Below the pieces are notes generated by a model, which was not told where the DNA came from, searched no databases, and worked only from the letters and a program-made list of their open reading frames with translations. From an uncultured Massilia sp. (GTDB lineage Bacteria; Pseudomonadota; Gammaproteobacteria; Burkholderiales; Burkholderiaceae), in assembly GCA_946481275.1 (NCBI GenBank), contig CAMLMV010000046.1, positions 1-52,738 of the forward strand: 52,738 bases of DNA. The letters run 5' to 3'. This document shows, one piece after another, positions 38,797 to 47,028 of this stretch (within the stretch, counting starts at the first letter, position 1; the number at the start of each line of letters is the position of its first letter). The position numbers were made by a program, and so were the translations under genes.

Positions 38797-39357
38797 ATGT
38801 CCCCTTCCCCCTTGCTTACGCCCGAAGTCGTCCTGCGACACTACTTTCATGCCAAGGATGAAAATCGCCCCTGTTTGCTGGACCGCGTTTTCACATCCGA
38901 TGCATCGCTCCACATCGACAATAGCTGCAGCAACATCACGTTCCCGACAGTCACGCAAGGGCGCGGCGCCATCGCCGATACGCTGGTCACGCAGTTCAAC
39001 AAGACCTACGAGAACATCTACTCTTTCTATCTGGCGCGCCCACCGGAAGCTGCCGATGCTTTCTCGTGCGCGTGGCTCGTCGGAATGACAGAGAAGGACA
39101 CGAAGAACACCCGCGTCGGATGCGGCACCTACGACTGGACGTTCAGTTCCGGATCGCCGCGTTTGGCCAGCGCGCTCGTGATTTCCATCCATGCCATGGT
39201 GGTGCTTCCGCCGAGCACGGCCAGTCTGGTATTTCCGTGGCTCCAGCGCGCGGGCTACCCTTGGACTTCGGCAGCGCAGGCTTGCGAATTCGCGCCGCCG
39301 TTGCCTGAGCTGGATCCCGTTGTTCAGTATCTCAGGCGCCAGGCCATCGGCGCCTGA
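38797..39357 (+). CDS. NTF2-like protein, possibly SOS-controlled
   Basis: 186 aa from ATG 38797 (ATG 38770 in frame is an alternative but abuts the LexA-like box). VVLRHYFHAKDENRPCLLDRVFTSDASLHI, then strands with YENIYSFYLARPPEAADAFSCAWLVGM, resemble SnoaL/NTF2-like domains. No catalytic assignment. It sits behind a degenerate duplicate of the imuA promoter, so it may be induced by DNA damage. Host-like GC. Confidence 0.65.
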   Translation: MSPSPLLTPEVVLRHYFHAKDENRPCLLDRVFTSDASLHIDNSCSNITFPTVTQGRGAIADTLVTQFNKTYENIYSFYLARPPEAADAFSCAWLVGMTEKDTKNTRVGCGTYDWTFSSGSPRLASALVISIHAMVVLPPSTASLVFPWLQRAGYPWTSAAQACEFAPPLPELDPVVQYLRRQAIGA

Positions 39358-39460
39358 GCATTCCATCGGGAGGACACGCCCCGTCCTCATCATTCTCGAT
39401 CCTGTCACGAAATGGGCGCCGAGATGGCAACTTTAAGTCTCGGCATTGTTCACAACCTGA

Positions 39461-39537
39461 CATTCAAGAAGATTAACCTTGCCAAAACCTGATGAGAATA
39501 GTACTGTATGTTTATACAGTATTTCTTCGCATCATAC
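39461..39537. repeat. 77-bp repeat of an SOS promoter, copy 2
   Basis: Partner of 38710-38786. A third, shorter relative (about 48920-48981) precedes the second imuA. Confidence 0.8.
39479..39519 (+). promoter_or_regulatory. SOS promoter of the interrupted imuA
   Basis: -35 TTGCCA (39479-39484), 17-bp spacer, -10 TACTGT (39502-39507), overlapped by a LexA box CTGTATGTTTATACAG (39504-39519) that fits CTGT-N8-ACAG perfectly. The imuA ATG follows at 39538. Confidence 0.9.
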
Positions 39538-39930
39538 ATGAATTGCTCAGGTTCAATATCTGCGGCGCCGGAATCCTTGCATCCGTCGCTCTGGCTTGCC
39601 TCGCAGCTGGCGCGTAGCGACACGCGCTGCATCGATACCGGCCATCCCACGCTGTCCGCCCAGTTGCCGGGCGGCGGCTGGCCGACGGGGACGCTCGTCG
39701 ACCTGCTGCTGCAACAGCCGGGCATCGGCGAGATGCGCCTGCTGCGTCCCGCGCTGGCGGCCGTGGCGCAGCGGCGCATCGTGCTGCTGCAGCCGCCGCA
39801 TCCGCCCCAGGCGCTCGCGCTGGCTGCGCTCGGCGTGCCGCCTTCGCAATTGATCTGGGTGCGTGCGACGCGCACGGCGGACGCGTTGTGGGCGGCGGAA
39901 CAGGTGCTTACATGCAAGTTTTTTAATTGA
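39538..39930 (+). pseudogene. imuA: imuA, truncated by element insertion
   Basis: About 124 codons of ImuA (SLHPSLWLASQLARSDTRCI, LSAQLPGGGWPTGTLVDLLL, ..TADALWAAEQVL) are followed by six unrelated codons and a stop. The complete copy at 48979 continues the same protein (AEQVL -> TEQVLRNGGCHALLFW), which puts the break at about 39908/39909. ImuA is an SOS-induced partner of ImuB and DnaE2 in mutagenic lesion bypass. This copy has the high GC of the host and its own SOS promoter but lacks its C-terminal half, including the part that contacts RecA/ImuB in known systems, so it is presumably inactive. Confidence 0.88.
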
Positions 39931-39946
39931 GGCCTACAAGTGTAAG
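39907..39946. other. left junction of the integrated element (att region)
   Basis: Host imuA sequence ends at about 39908. The first element bases contain an inverted pair CTTACA (39907-39912) / TGTAAG (39941-39946), extendable to CTTACA-TGCAAG / CAAG-TGTAAG. This could be the recombinase binding arms around the crossover. No target-site duplication can be tested because the right end is outside the recognised sequence. Confidence 0.6.
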
Positions 39947-39953
39947 TTATAAT
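39927..39953 (+). promoter_or_regulatory. promoter at the element's left end
   Basis: A perfect -10 TATAAT (39948-39953) with a TTGAGG -35-like hexamer (39927-39932, 15-bp spacer) lies between the junction and the first recombinase gene, within or beside the inverted TGTAAG arm. Recombinase binding could therefore repress the operon. Confidence 0.6.
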
Positions 39954-39986
39954 TAATGGACAAATGGAAATGATATAGGAAGCGTT

Positions 39987-41459
39987 TTGTCCGAAATACG
40001 CCGGAAAATATTGATCCCTGCATTTACGATGACCGAAACCTGTTTAGCTGACGACCCGATGGCCGTTGAGCGAACGATCAGGAAGCGGACGGGCCAGGAG
40101 TCTTTCACTTATCACGTGCGCAACGTCGTCAATCCTTTCGATGGCACGCAATCAAGCTACAACCTTCTTCCAGTCATCCTCGACAAACATTCTGTGCCTT
40201 GGGAATTAGGGACCTTGTTTATCCTTGGTCGACTGGAAGCCGAGTCCCTTCCGAACATGGTAACCATCAAGAGCCTGGCGGATGATTTAGGGGCGTTTAA
40301 AGAGTGGTTGGACTCTCACGATGATCCCGACGCGTTACTAATCAGCTTCCCCGTTATGAAGCTGCGTCGCGTCACGTACCGCTATCGAGGTTCGCTAAAA
40401 ATAAAAATTGAGGCGGGCGAGATTGCAGTCAGCACTGCAAAGCGCCGCATGGGTACCGTCGTCGCGTTTTACCGCTGGATGATTGATGAAAAGTTTTTTG
40501 AGCCGACTAGCCCGCCGTGGGACGAGCAAACATATAGTTTGGGAATAAAAACCTCTCACGGCCGATTATTGAAGAAAGCTGTTCGAGGCACCGATCTTCA
40601 GTTCAATACGTCCACCGCCGATGACCCCTTCTCCGGCACCATTCAGGACGATGGAAAGTTGCGTCCGCTTTCTGCAGAGGAACAAAGATGGGTGATGGAA
40701 GCCGCGAATGCGCTTGGCAACGGCGAGATGTATTTGCTGCTTTTGTTCATGCTTGCTACGGGGGCCCGGCTGCAAACTGCTGCAACGTTACGTCTGCGAC
40801 ATTTCACTCGTCCAGCTACGTTTTCCAGGGCATTGTCAGGCGGCGGAGAAGTGGTCAAGTTGCGAGCTGGTCCGGGAACGGGTATCGATACAAAGAGGGA
40901 CAGGCTTGGAGTCTTGCAGATTCCTCGGCCGCTGTATGAGGCGCTCCAGACATATGCTCAGTCCGACAGAGCAAGGCATCGACGACAGGCGGCGATCGGC
41001 GGGGATGATGAGAACCAATATTTGTTCCTTACTCAGCAGGGTAGTCCTTATTACACTGCAAAGGAAGTAAGCAGCCGCTTCGACAGCGAGTTTTCGAGCC
41101 GCCATCAAAAAAACGGGGGCACCATCCGTCAATTTTTGAAGGATAGACTGATCCCATATATCCAGGAAAGACACTCCAAGTCATTCCATTTTCGCATCCA
41201 CGATTTGCGTGCCACGTTCGGAATGAACCAAACGGATCTCCAGATGGCCCTTGTTAGCACGGGGAGCATTACGCTCAATCGGGCCCGCACCAATGTGATG
41301 GCGTTGATGTGGCATACCTCGCTAGGAACAACCGATAAATATCTCGATTATCGAAAGCAAATGGAAACCGTCTACGCTGCAGTGAATGGCTACGGTGAGA
41401 ATTTGCAGGGATGGATCGCTGGGGCGATGAAGGGAGTGGACGATCGAAAGCATAGCTAG
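39987..41459 (+). CDS. tyrosine recombinase 1 of the element
   Basis: 490 aa from TTG 39987, chosen for AGGA 5-8 nt upstream; ATG 40029 is possible. N-terminal SAM-like core-binding region (about 60-200), then a full catalytic domain: Arg-261 in LATGARLQ, HDLR at 405-408, WH at 442-443 and the nucleophile Tyr-452 in TSLGTTDKYLDY. All residues needed for strand cleavage are therefore visible. First gene of a four-gene operon whose later members start at or overlap the preceding stops. It is probably the TnpA-type integrase that recognises the imuA site. Confidence 0.9.
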   Translation: MSEIRRKILIPAFTMTETCLADDPMAVERTIRKRTGQESFTYHVRNVVNPFDGTQSSYNLLPVILDKHSVPWELGTLFILGRLEAESLPNMVTIKSLADDLGAFKEWLDSHDDPDALLISFPVMKLRRVTYRYRGSLKIKIEAGEIAVSTAKRRMGTVVAFYRWMIDEKFFEPTSPPWDEQTYSLGIKTSHGRLLKKAVRGTDLQFNTSTADDPFSGTIQDDGKLRPLSAEEQRWVMEAANALGNGEMYLLLLFMLATGARLQTAATLRLRHFTRPATFSRALSGGGEVVKLRAGPGTGIDTKRDRLGVLQIPRPLYEALQTYAQSDRARHRRQAAIGGDDENQYLFLTQQGSPYYTAKEVSSRFDSEFSSRHQKNGGTIRQFLKDRLIPYIQERHSKSFHFRIHDLRATFGMNQTDLQMALVSTGSITLNRARTNVMALMWHTSLGTTDKYLDYRKQMETVYAAVNGYGENLQGWIAGAMKGVDDRKHS

Positions 41460-41481
41460 TGAAGAATTCGCCAGTCGATCG

Positions 41482-43353
41482 GTGACGCTGCTTCAATTCC
41501 CTTTGGATCCCGAAACGCCACTTCAGAACCCTCAAGATTTTTTAGTTAAAATAGGGCGCGACTCGCGTGATTTAGGCGCTTACTGTTATCTTCGTAGGTC
41601 GTCCGAACCACGCCAGTCCAAGAAGCCACAAAGAGTGGTTCTATCCTCATTCTCTTCCAGAAGGGCTGGGCAAGTCGCACGCTTGATCACCATACTATCC
41701 ACGATGGCCTTGGACAGAGGATTACGGCCCTCGACGATTATTGCCTTATGGGATCCGGTGGCAAGGTTTCTTGACTGGGCAGATCACTATGGTCACGGGA
41801 ACTGTCTAAATGGGGGCGACGAGACGCGGGCCGCATTTCGGGGTTGGGCCTCCTTCGTCGAAGAACGCCTCCGCAGACATGAGATTAAAGCCATTACAGC
41901 GTGGCTGCTGCAGACGTCGGTACTTGATATTCTTGAACTTCATACGGATGATAAATACCTTTCACGAGGTGTTCGTCTGGTAAGCAGTAAGCAGGCAGAC
42001 AGTAGTACAGAGCCCGTAGCAACGTATGATTTCGTACACATACTCGCGGTGAAACAGGCTCTGTTCGAAGGTTTGTCAAAACTTGTCATCGAAAATCAGG
42101 ATTTTCCATATAAGCTCGAAATGCCTCGATCCTTGGGGTGGACTGACAGCCATTTGTGGTGTTTTCCCGATAGTACTTGGCATATGCCTCCTAGTCGGCG
42201 AGCGAGTGGATCAACTACAGGGGGAGGAACTTGGGCTTTCGATTACGAAAATGGAAAAGTGGCCGATGTTCGAGCCATACGTAAGCATTACAGCAAACCT
42301 CACACTGCCAAGCGAGCCGTTGAGCGGGCTCAGGCGGCGCTGGTCGCCAGCAATAGCGATTTCTTCTGCAGAATGCGCTTCAGCTTGGCAAGGTTAGCCA
42401 GCGATGCTTTTTTAGCTCTCTTTTTAGCAAATACTGGCTGCAACCTGTCAGTTGCAGCATCAATAGAGACGGATGGTACTTTAGACATTACCACTACCAA
42501 CCAAAACTATCGAGGGCTGAAATTTCGGGCGGGCGGCAAGTTAGTGTCTGTTGTTATTCCTGCTTCATTTACGCCGGCGTTGCGACTGTTTCTGGAGCTT
42601 AGAAAATTTCTTCTTCAAGGTAGAAATTACCCTTATCTTTTCTTTTCATTCCGCGGCAGAACTGATGATGAGTTGGTTCCAGACGTGGTTCGCGCGGATG
42701 TTTTTGAAAGGTTGCATGGTGTTTTGCGCGGGATTTTGCCAGATGCGCAGCTCCTGAGGGCCAGGGCAATTCGAGCTTCGGTCGATGATTACTATCGTAG
42801 GACTTACGATAGGTCGATCACCGCACGTGTCATGGGGCGCACTGAGGCGGTCACTGATCGGCATTACCTTGCCGGGTCGTCAGTCGATCATCAAGATGAG
42901 CTGACGCTATTTTTGACGGAAGTTTCAAAGGTAGCGCAAAATCAAAAGGTAGTAGCAAGTGTTCGCAGACCTTTCGGAGCCAAGGTGCTTGAGGAAGGTG
43001 GCAGTTGTTCAAGCTTTGGCGCCCCGCAGCCGCTCACCGATGATAATGCGGTCCCCGACTGCCGGAGTGGATGTATTTTTTGCGCGAATCGAATTCTCAT
43101 CGCTAACGAGGACGATGCCAGGAAAGTGGCAAGTGCCGCATTTCTAATGGAACAGCTAATAATGGGGCCTCTCTCGGAGGCTGAGTTTCGCCCAAGTATA
43201 AAAAAGTGTGAGGACGATTTGAATTTAATTGCTAGGTTCCCCGGGTGCGATACGATGGTGAGTGACGTCAAAAGAGACGTCTCAGAGAACGGCAACCTTA
43301 CCTCATATTTTCGCGAAAAATATGAATTATTACTTGAACTAGGTGTGCTCTAG
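41482..43353 (+). CDS. tyrosine-recombinase-like protein 2 (catalytic residues altered)
   Basis: 623 aa from GTG 41482, 22 bp after gene 1; no good ribosome site, so probably translationally coupled. The fold follows tyrosine recombinases, but box I reads LANTGCNLSVA with Asn-321 where Arg is expected. The HxxR motif is RAIR (Arg-428 for His, Arg-431 kept), and the position nine residues before Tyr-462 is Arg, not His/Trp. Tyr-462 (GRTEAVTDRHYL) remains. C-terminal to this there is a cysteine set (SGCIFCANR with the preceding Cys, C-x3-C-x2-C) that could bind zinc. Similar in size to Tn554 TnpB (630 aa). Perhaps a structural or regulatory partner rather than a cutter. Confidence 0.85.
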   Translation: MTLLQFPLDPETPLQNPQDFLVKIGRDSRDLGAYCYLRRSSEPRQSKKPQRVVLSSFSSRRAGQVARLITILSTMALDRGLRPSTIIALWDPVARFLDWADHYGHGNCLNGGDETRAAFRGWASFVEERLRRHEIKAITAWLLQTSVLDILELHTDDKYLSRGVRLVSSKQADSSTEPVATYDFVHILAVKQALFEGLSKLVIENQDFPYKLEMPRSLGWTDSHLWCFPDSTWHMPPSRRASGSTTGGGTWAFDYENGKVADVRAIRKHYSKPHTAKRAVERAQAALVASNSDFFCRMRFSLARLASDAFLALFLANTGCNLSVAASIETDGTLDITTTNQNYRGLKFRAGGKLVSVVIPASFTPALRLFLELRKFLLQGRNYPYLFFSFRGRTDDELVPDVVRADVFERLHGVLRGILPDAQLLRARAIRASVDDYYRRTYDRSITARVMGRTEAVTDRHYLAGSSVDHQDELTLFLTEVSKVAQNQKVVASVRRPFGAKVLEEGGSCSSFGAPQPLTDDNAVPDCRSGCIFCANRILIANEDDARKVASAAFLMEQLIMGPLSEAEFRPSIKKCEDDLNLIARFPGCDTMVSDVKRDVSENGNLTSYFREKYELLLELGVL

Positions 43354-45383
43354 TGACCAGATTTGATGCCTTGGTTTGCTTGCCCAGCAGTGCAATGCCG
43401 CCAGATTCCTGGACGGCAGAGCCAGGTGATTTTATATCACTTGATCACGTTATAAGTCGGAACAGTGACGGGACAGCGGCTTCGCTCGTAGGGGACTTCG
43501 TCTGGAACTGGACTGCTTATGATCCGCGCGGAAAGACTCGTAACTTCTATTTTTACTACTGGACCGTCAATTATAAACGAGTAAAATTGGCGGAGATTTC
43601 TGTCGATCGGATAGCACGCATGCGCGAAATGCAGCAGCTTATGGTTCTGCTAGTTTTTCGTAAGGAAGGCGAGCCGTTGGCAGCTAGCTCAATCAAGACG
43701 TGGTTAAAAGGGGTTTCGCAGATTGCATTTTTTGCCGAGTCAGCAAGTTGCTCAATCAAAGAAGTGCTAACGACATCGGGACTTCTTGATGCATTTATTG
43801 CCGGTTTGACGGATTATTCTACTCAACGAATTTTGGCATGGTTAAAATTTCTTTGGAAGTTGGATAGGGTCGAGCAACTTAATTTTTCGGTTGCTGTGCC
43901 CCGCCGGTTGGGCGAGTTGCAGCGCAGGGCCCGGGCGGCGAGTGAAGCAGACAAGCAACATACGCCCCTTCCGACACGCATCTACGCTTCGGTAATCAAT
44001 TCATTGATACATGAGATGGAGGATATTGAGGAGCATGCTGAGCGCTTAATCGCAGCGCTATGCTCGGCCATCGCCGACAAGGACTACGTAAAAAAAGGAA
44101 GTATCTTTGGTTACAACGTGATATCGCGCTATGGTCTGGAAGATTATTTCGCCCGGCGCGGCATCGAGTTAAGTTTACCTGGACTGAGCTCTGCAATTGC
44201 AGACATTTACCGAGTGTGTAAGCTTCAAATCCACGTTTTCAGTGGAATGAGAGACGCCGAGGCCGCCCATTTGCCGTTCCATTGCATGCTATCTGAGCGC
44301 CGAATTGCTGGAGGCAAACATGCTCTTATTGTGGGTGTCACGTCCAAGCTAAACGGTGGGCACCCCATGCGGAGCAGATGGGTGACAACGGAACAAGATG
44401 GTTTCCGGGCCATTCGCATCGCGCAAAGATTTGCATCGGTGATCTACGGCTGTATGGGCGTGTATCCACGGGAGGATGAAAGGGGGCGGGACGACTTCCC
44501 ACTCTTCGTATCGACGACCTACTTGCCTTGGTGGTCAAAGAAACTGAGGGTTGTACCACAGCGTTTCTCGGCTCTCCGTTCGGATCTAGGAGCTGATACA
44601 TCGGCATTGCGGCTCCGTATTGCCCCGATGATCGAACGCGGTGATTTGGTTGAATTGGAAGAAATTGATCCACACCGAGATTGGGCCGCTGAGCCTGAGT
44701 ATGCCGTCGGTGCTCGTTGGCCATTGAAGCCTCACCAGTTGCGGCGTTCTTTAGCCTTGTATGCCAATGCGTCTGGTCTTGTTCGAGTTTCGTCGCTCCG
44801 TAGGCAGCTGCAGCACATCACGCGAGAGATGTCCCTTTATTATGCGCGAGGTAGTGCTTTTGCAATCAACTTTCTCTCCGATGATCCGGATGGTTTTAAA
44901 CACCATGTTATTCGTGAGTGGCAGGATGGCGTGGAGGAATCACAGTACCTTGCTCTCGTTCGAGATGTTTTGAAAAGTGATGAGCCATTGTACGGTCCGG
45001 CTGGGAAATTTTACGATATGCAAAAGAGGCGTGATGAGGTAGTGTCGGCCGATCATCTCAAGAGGCAGATCAAAATGGGGCGCTTGGCTTTCCAGGCGAC
45101 GCCGCTTGGAGGATGCACTAACCCCGCACCTTGTAACAGTCCGAAAGGACTGCGTGTGGTGAACGTTACATGCGTCACTGAAAGTTGCAAACATTTGATT
45201 GGGAAGCACTCAAAAATTATTCGGATCATAAAAATGCAGCGGGCTATGTTGAATAAGATGAATGCTGGCTCTATAACATACCAGATCGAAAAGGAAGATT
45301 TGGACGCCCTTCTTGTAGTAGAGGCAATGTGGCGTCCGGCTCGAGTTGGGGAAGCTGAGCAGAATGGAGTTGAAAGTGCTTGA
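43353..45383 (+). CDS. tyrosine recombinase 3 of the element
   Basis: 676 aa from GTG 43353, whose G is the last base of the previous stop TAG, so strictly coupled. Catalytic signature complete: Arg-300 in FSGMRDAEAAHL, beta-hairpin Lys in VGVTSKLNGG, HQLR at 461-464, His-488 and nucleophile Tyr-497 (QHITREMSLYY). A C-terminal Cys cluster (GGCTNPAPCNSP ... VTCVTESCKHLIG) suggests a zinc finger. With gene 1 it gives two catalytically complete recombinases, which may act on different strands or ends of the element. Confidence 0.88.
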   Translation: MTRFDALVCLPSSAMPPDSWTAEPGDFISLDHVISRNSDGTAASLVGDFVWNWTAYDPRGKTRNFYFYYWTVNYKRVKLAEISVDRIARMREMQQLMVLLVFRKEGEPLAASSIKTWLKGVSQIAFFAESASCSIKEVLTTSGLLDAFIAGLTDYSTQRILAWLKFLWKLDRVEQLNFSVAVPRRLGELQRRARAASEADKQHTPLPTRIYASVINSLIHEMEDIEEHAERLIAALCSAIADKDYVKKGSIFGYNVISRYGLEDYFARRGIELSLPGLSSAIADIYRVCKLQIHVFSGMRDAEAAHLPFHCMLSERRIAGGKHALIVGVTSKLNGGHPMRSRWVTTEQDGFRAIRIAQRFASVIYGCMGVYPREDERGRDDFPLFVSTTYLPWWSKKLRVVPQRFSALRSDLGADTSALRLRIAPMIERGDLVELEEIDPHRDWAAEPEYAVGARWPLKPHQLRRSLALYANASGLVRVSSLRRQLQHITREMSLYYARGSAFAINFLSDDPDGFKHHVIREWQDGVEESQYLALVRDVLKSDEPLYGPAGKFYDMQKRRDEVVSADHLKRQIKMGRLAFQATPLGGCTNPAPCNSPKGLRVVNVTCVTESCKHLIGKHSKIIRIIKMQRAMLNKMNAGSITYQIEKEDLDALLVVEAMWRPARVGEAEQNGVESA

Positions 45384-45798
45384 TATTCTAGACGATTATT
45401 TTAATGCGCTGGATCGGCTCATTAAAGGCAAGCCGAAGAGAGTCGATGTAGGAACGAAAATTAGCAAGGACGCGGTCGCCCTTGAGGCAGGAAGGAAGAA
45501 AGGTACGATTAAAAAGTCTCGCCCTGTTTTTCACGATTTGATTATTGCTATCGATGCCGCAGCCTCAGCTAAATCCGATCCGGTGGAAAAGAAGAAAGAG
45601 CAATTATCTCAAGCAAAGGCTGAGGCAAAAAAATATCGGTCTCTGTGGGAAGAAGCGTTAGCAAGAGAGATTTCATTGGTAAAGCAGTTGTGGAGCGAGC
45701 GCGCCGACTGGGCTGCGGAGAAGGCAGCGCTTACAGGAGAGAAAGTGACAGCTATTCGAGGTCGATACTTGGAAAAGACTCCGACGAAGAGTTTGTGA
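45364..45798 (+). CDS. small coiled-coil accessory protein (TnpC/GmtX-like)
   Basis: 144 aa from ATG 45364, overlapping recombinase 3 by 20 nt. N-terminal helix-turn-helix-like part (ALEAGRKKGTIKKSRPVFHDLI), then a long charged helix, probably coiled coil (VEKKKEQLSQAKAEAKKYRSLWEEALAREISLVKQLWSERADW, quoted in part). Position as the last gene and the size match Tn554 TnpC (125 aa) and the third protein of related trios, which help recombination or orient it. Homology is inferred from architecture. Confidence 0.75.
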   Translation: MELKVLDILDDYFNALDRLIKGKPKRVDVGTKISKDAVALEAGRKKGTIKKSRPVFHDLIIAIDAAASAKSDPVEKKKEQLSQAKAEAKKYRSLWEEALAREISLVKQLWSERADWAAEKAALTGEKVTAIRGRYLEKTPTKSL

Positions 45799-45922
45799 GG
45801 CGACAGTCAAAGAGTTTCGCCGTGCGGACAGGTAATCAATTGCGCCGAAACATAGCTGAATATTCAGTCGGTTGGCTGTTATCATCGATTGTTTAAAGCG
45901 CCAGAAAGAGGAATACGGATCG

Positions 45923-46756
45923 ATGATAGATAACCCATTCCCCGCCGATTGGAGGGAGCTTCAGGAAGGCGTGAGACGAATTTTCCGCAATATTGGTCTG
46001 GCTGCCGATGTGGAAGTGAACTTGGAAACGCCGCGCGGATCAGTGACCGTTGATGTTTTTGCCGTTGATGGTCGGAGCGTGGATAAGATAAAATACGTAG
46101 TCGAGTGCAAAAACTGGAACAGCGCGGTCCCGCAAACGGTTGTGCATGCTTTCACCACGGTCATGCATGAGACAGGGGCAAATATTGGATTCATCATTTC
46201 AAAACATGGGCTACAGTCCGGTGCCGCGCAGTACACGCGACACACCAATATATCTGGGCTGACCTTTCTAGAATTTCAGCAGCGGTATTTTGAAGTTTGG
46301 TGGAGGCGTTATTTCTGCCCTAGGATTGGCGACGCAGCGGACAGGCCGCTTCAATATACAGAAGAGTTCAACACTCTTCGGGATAGGAAATACAACGAAC
46401 TTTCAGACGAACGTAAAGCTGCTTTCGACACACTGCGCTCTGAACACTGGCAAAGCATCATGATATTGTCAATGTTCAACTTTCATTCCATGAGTCCGAT
46501 GCTTCGGACTGGTACGTTATTGAACGTACCCCAGGATCTTGAAACATTTAAGAACGAGGTTTTGTCGAAAATCACGCCGCATATAGTTTGGCAGTGCAGC
46601 TCATTCCGCGAACTGCTCGACATTATTTTGCAATATCTTGCCGATGTCGAAGCGGAGTTCAATGCGGTTTTTGGGGGGTGTATCTTTGATTTGCAGCCTA
46701 TCAGTAAAGTCGACCATGACGGTCCCCCGCTAGACGATGAATTTGGTCCGCGATGA
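45923..46756 (+). CDS. Mrr-type restriction-endonuclease-like protein
   Basis: 277 aa from ATG 45923 (GAGGAA 9-14 nt upstream; TTG 45872 is less likely). Residues about 10-110 form a PD-(D/E)xK nuclease core of the Mrr_cat kind: Asp-44 in VTVDVFAVDG, Glu-61 and Lys-63 in VVECKNW, then a helix TVVHAFTTVMHETGANIGFIIS. The C-terminal 150 residues are helical and unrecognised. Likely a DNA-cleaving protein that acts alone, as cargo with an anti-phage or type IV restriction role. No methylase is adjacent. Low GC. Confidence 0.82.
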   Translation: MIDNPFPADWRELQEGVRRIFRNIGLAADVEVNLETPRGSVTVDVFAVDGRSVDKIKYVVECKNWNSAVPQTVVHAFTTVMHETGANIGFIISKHGLQSGAAQYTRHTNISGLTFLEFQQRYFEVWWRRYFCPRIGDAADRPLQYTEEFNTLRDRKYNELSDERKAAFDTLRSEHWQSIMILSMFNFHSMSPMLRTGTLLNVPQDLETFKNEVLSKITPHIVWQCSSFRELLDIILQYLADVEAEFNAVFGGCIFDLQPISKVDHDGPPLDDEFGPR

Positions 46757-46916
46757 CGCTTACTTTCGACAACTAGTTGGCTGGCACGTCACTTGGCAAG
46801 ATCAAGTCAAACTTCTCATGTCCCGTATTTGCACACCTTTTATCATGAAGCTCCGGTAGTGAATTCACTGTAAATCCGGCTGGCTACTCAGCGAAAGTTT
46901 GAAAATTCTATATGCC

Positions 46917-46963
46917 CGAGAGGTTCTTGCGCACGTTTAGTTAAGTGCGCAATCCGCCTCTCG
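46917..46963. terminator. two-stem dyad between convergent cargo genes
   Basis: In the 272-bp gap 46757-47028: outer arms CGAGAGG/CCTCTCG (46917-46923, 46957-46963) and inner arms TTGCGCAC/GTGCGCAA (46927-46934, 46945-46952) around a 10-nt AT loop. Both the nuclease gene and the HD gene end here, so a shared terminator is the simplest reading. A replication or transfer dyad is an alternative. Nothing else is seen in the gap. Confidence 0.45.
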
Positions 46964-47028
46964 TTTGTCCGTTGGGACGGCACAAAGTTGCGATAAACCG
47001 GGTCGCCTTTGAGTTATTAAGCCGTCTT

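Noticed and set aside
45923..46756. Complete restriction-modification system with the XRE at 51691
   Set aside because: No methyltransferase anywhere in the window, and the Mrr-like gene is 5 kb away from the XRE with imuAB between them.
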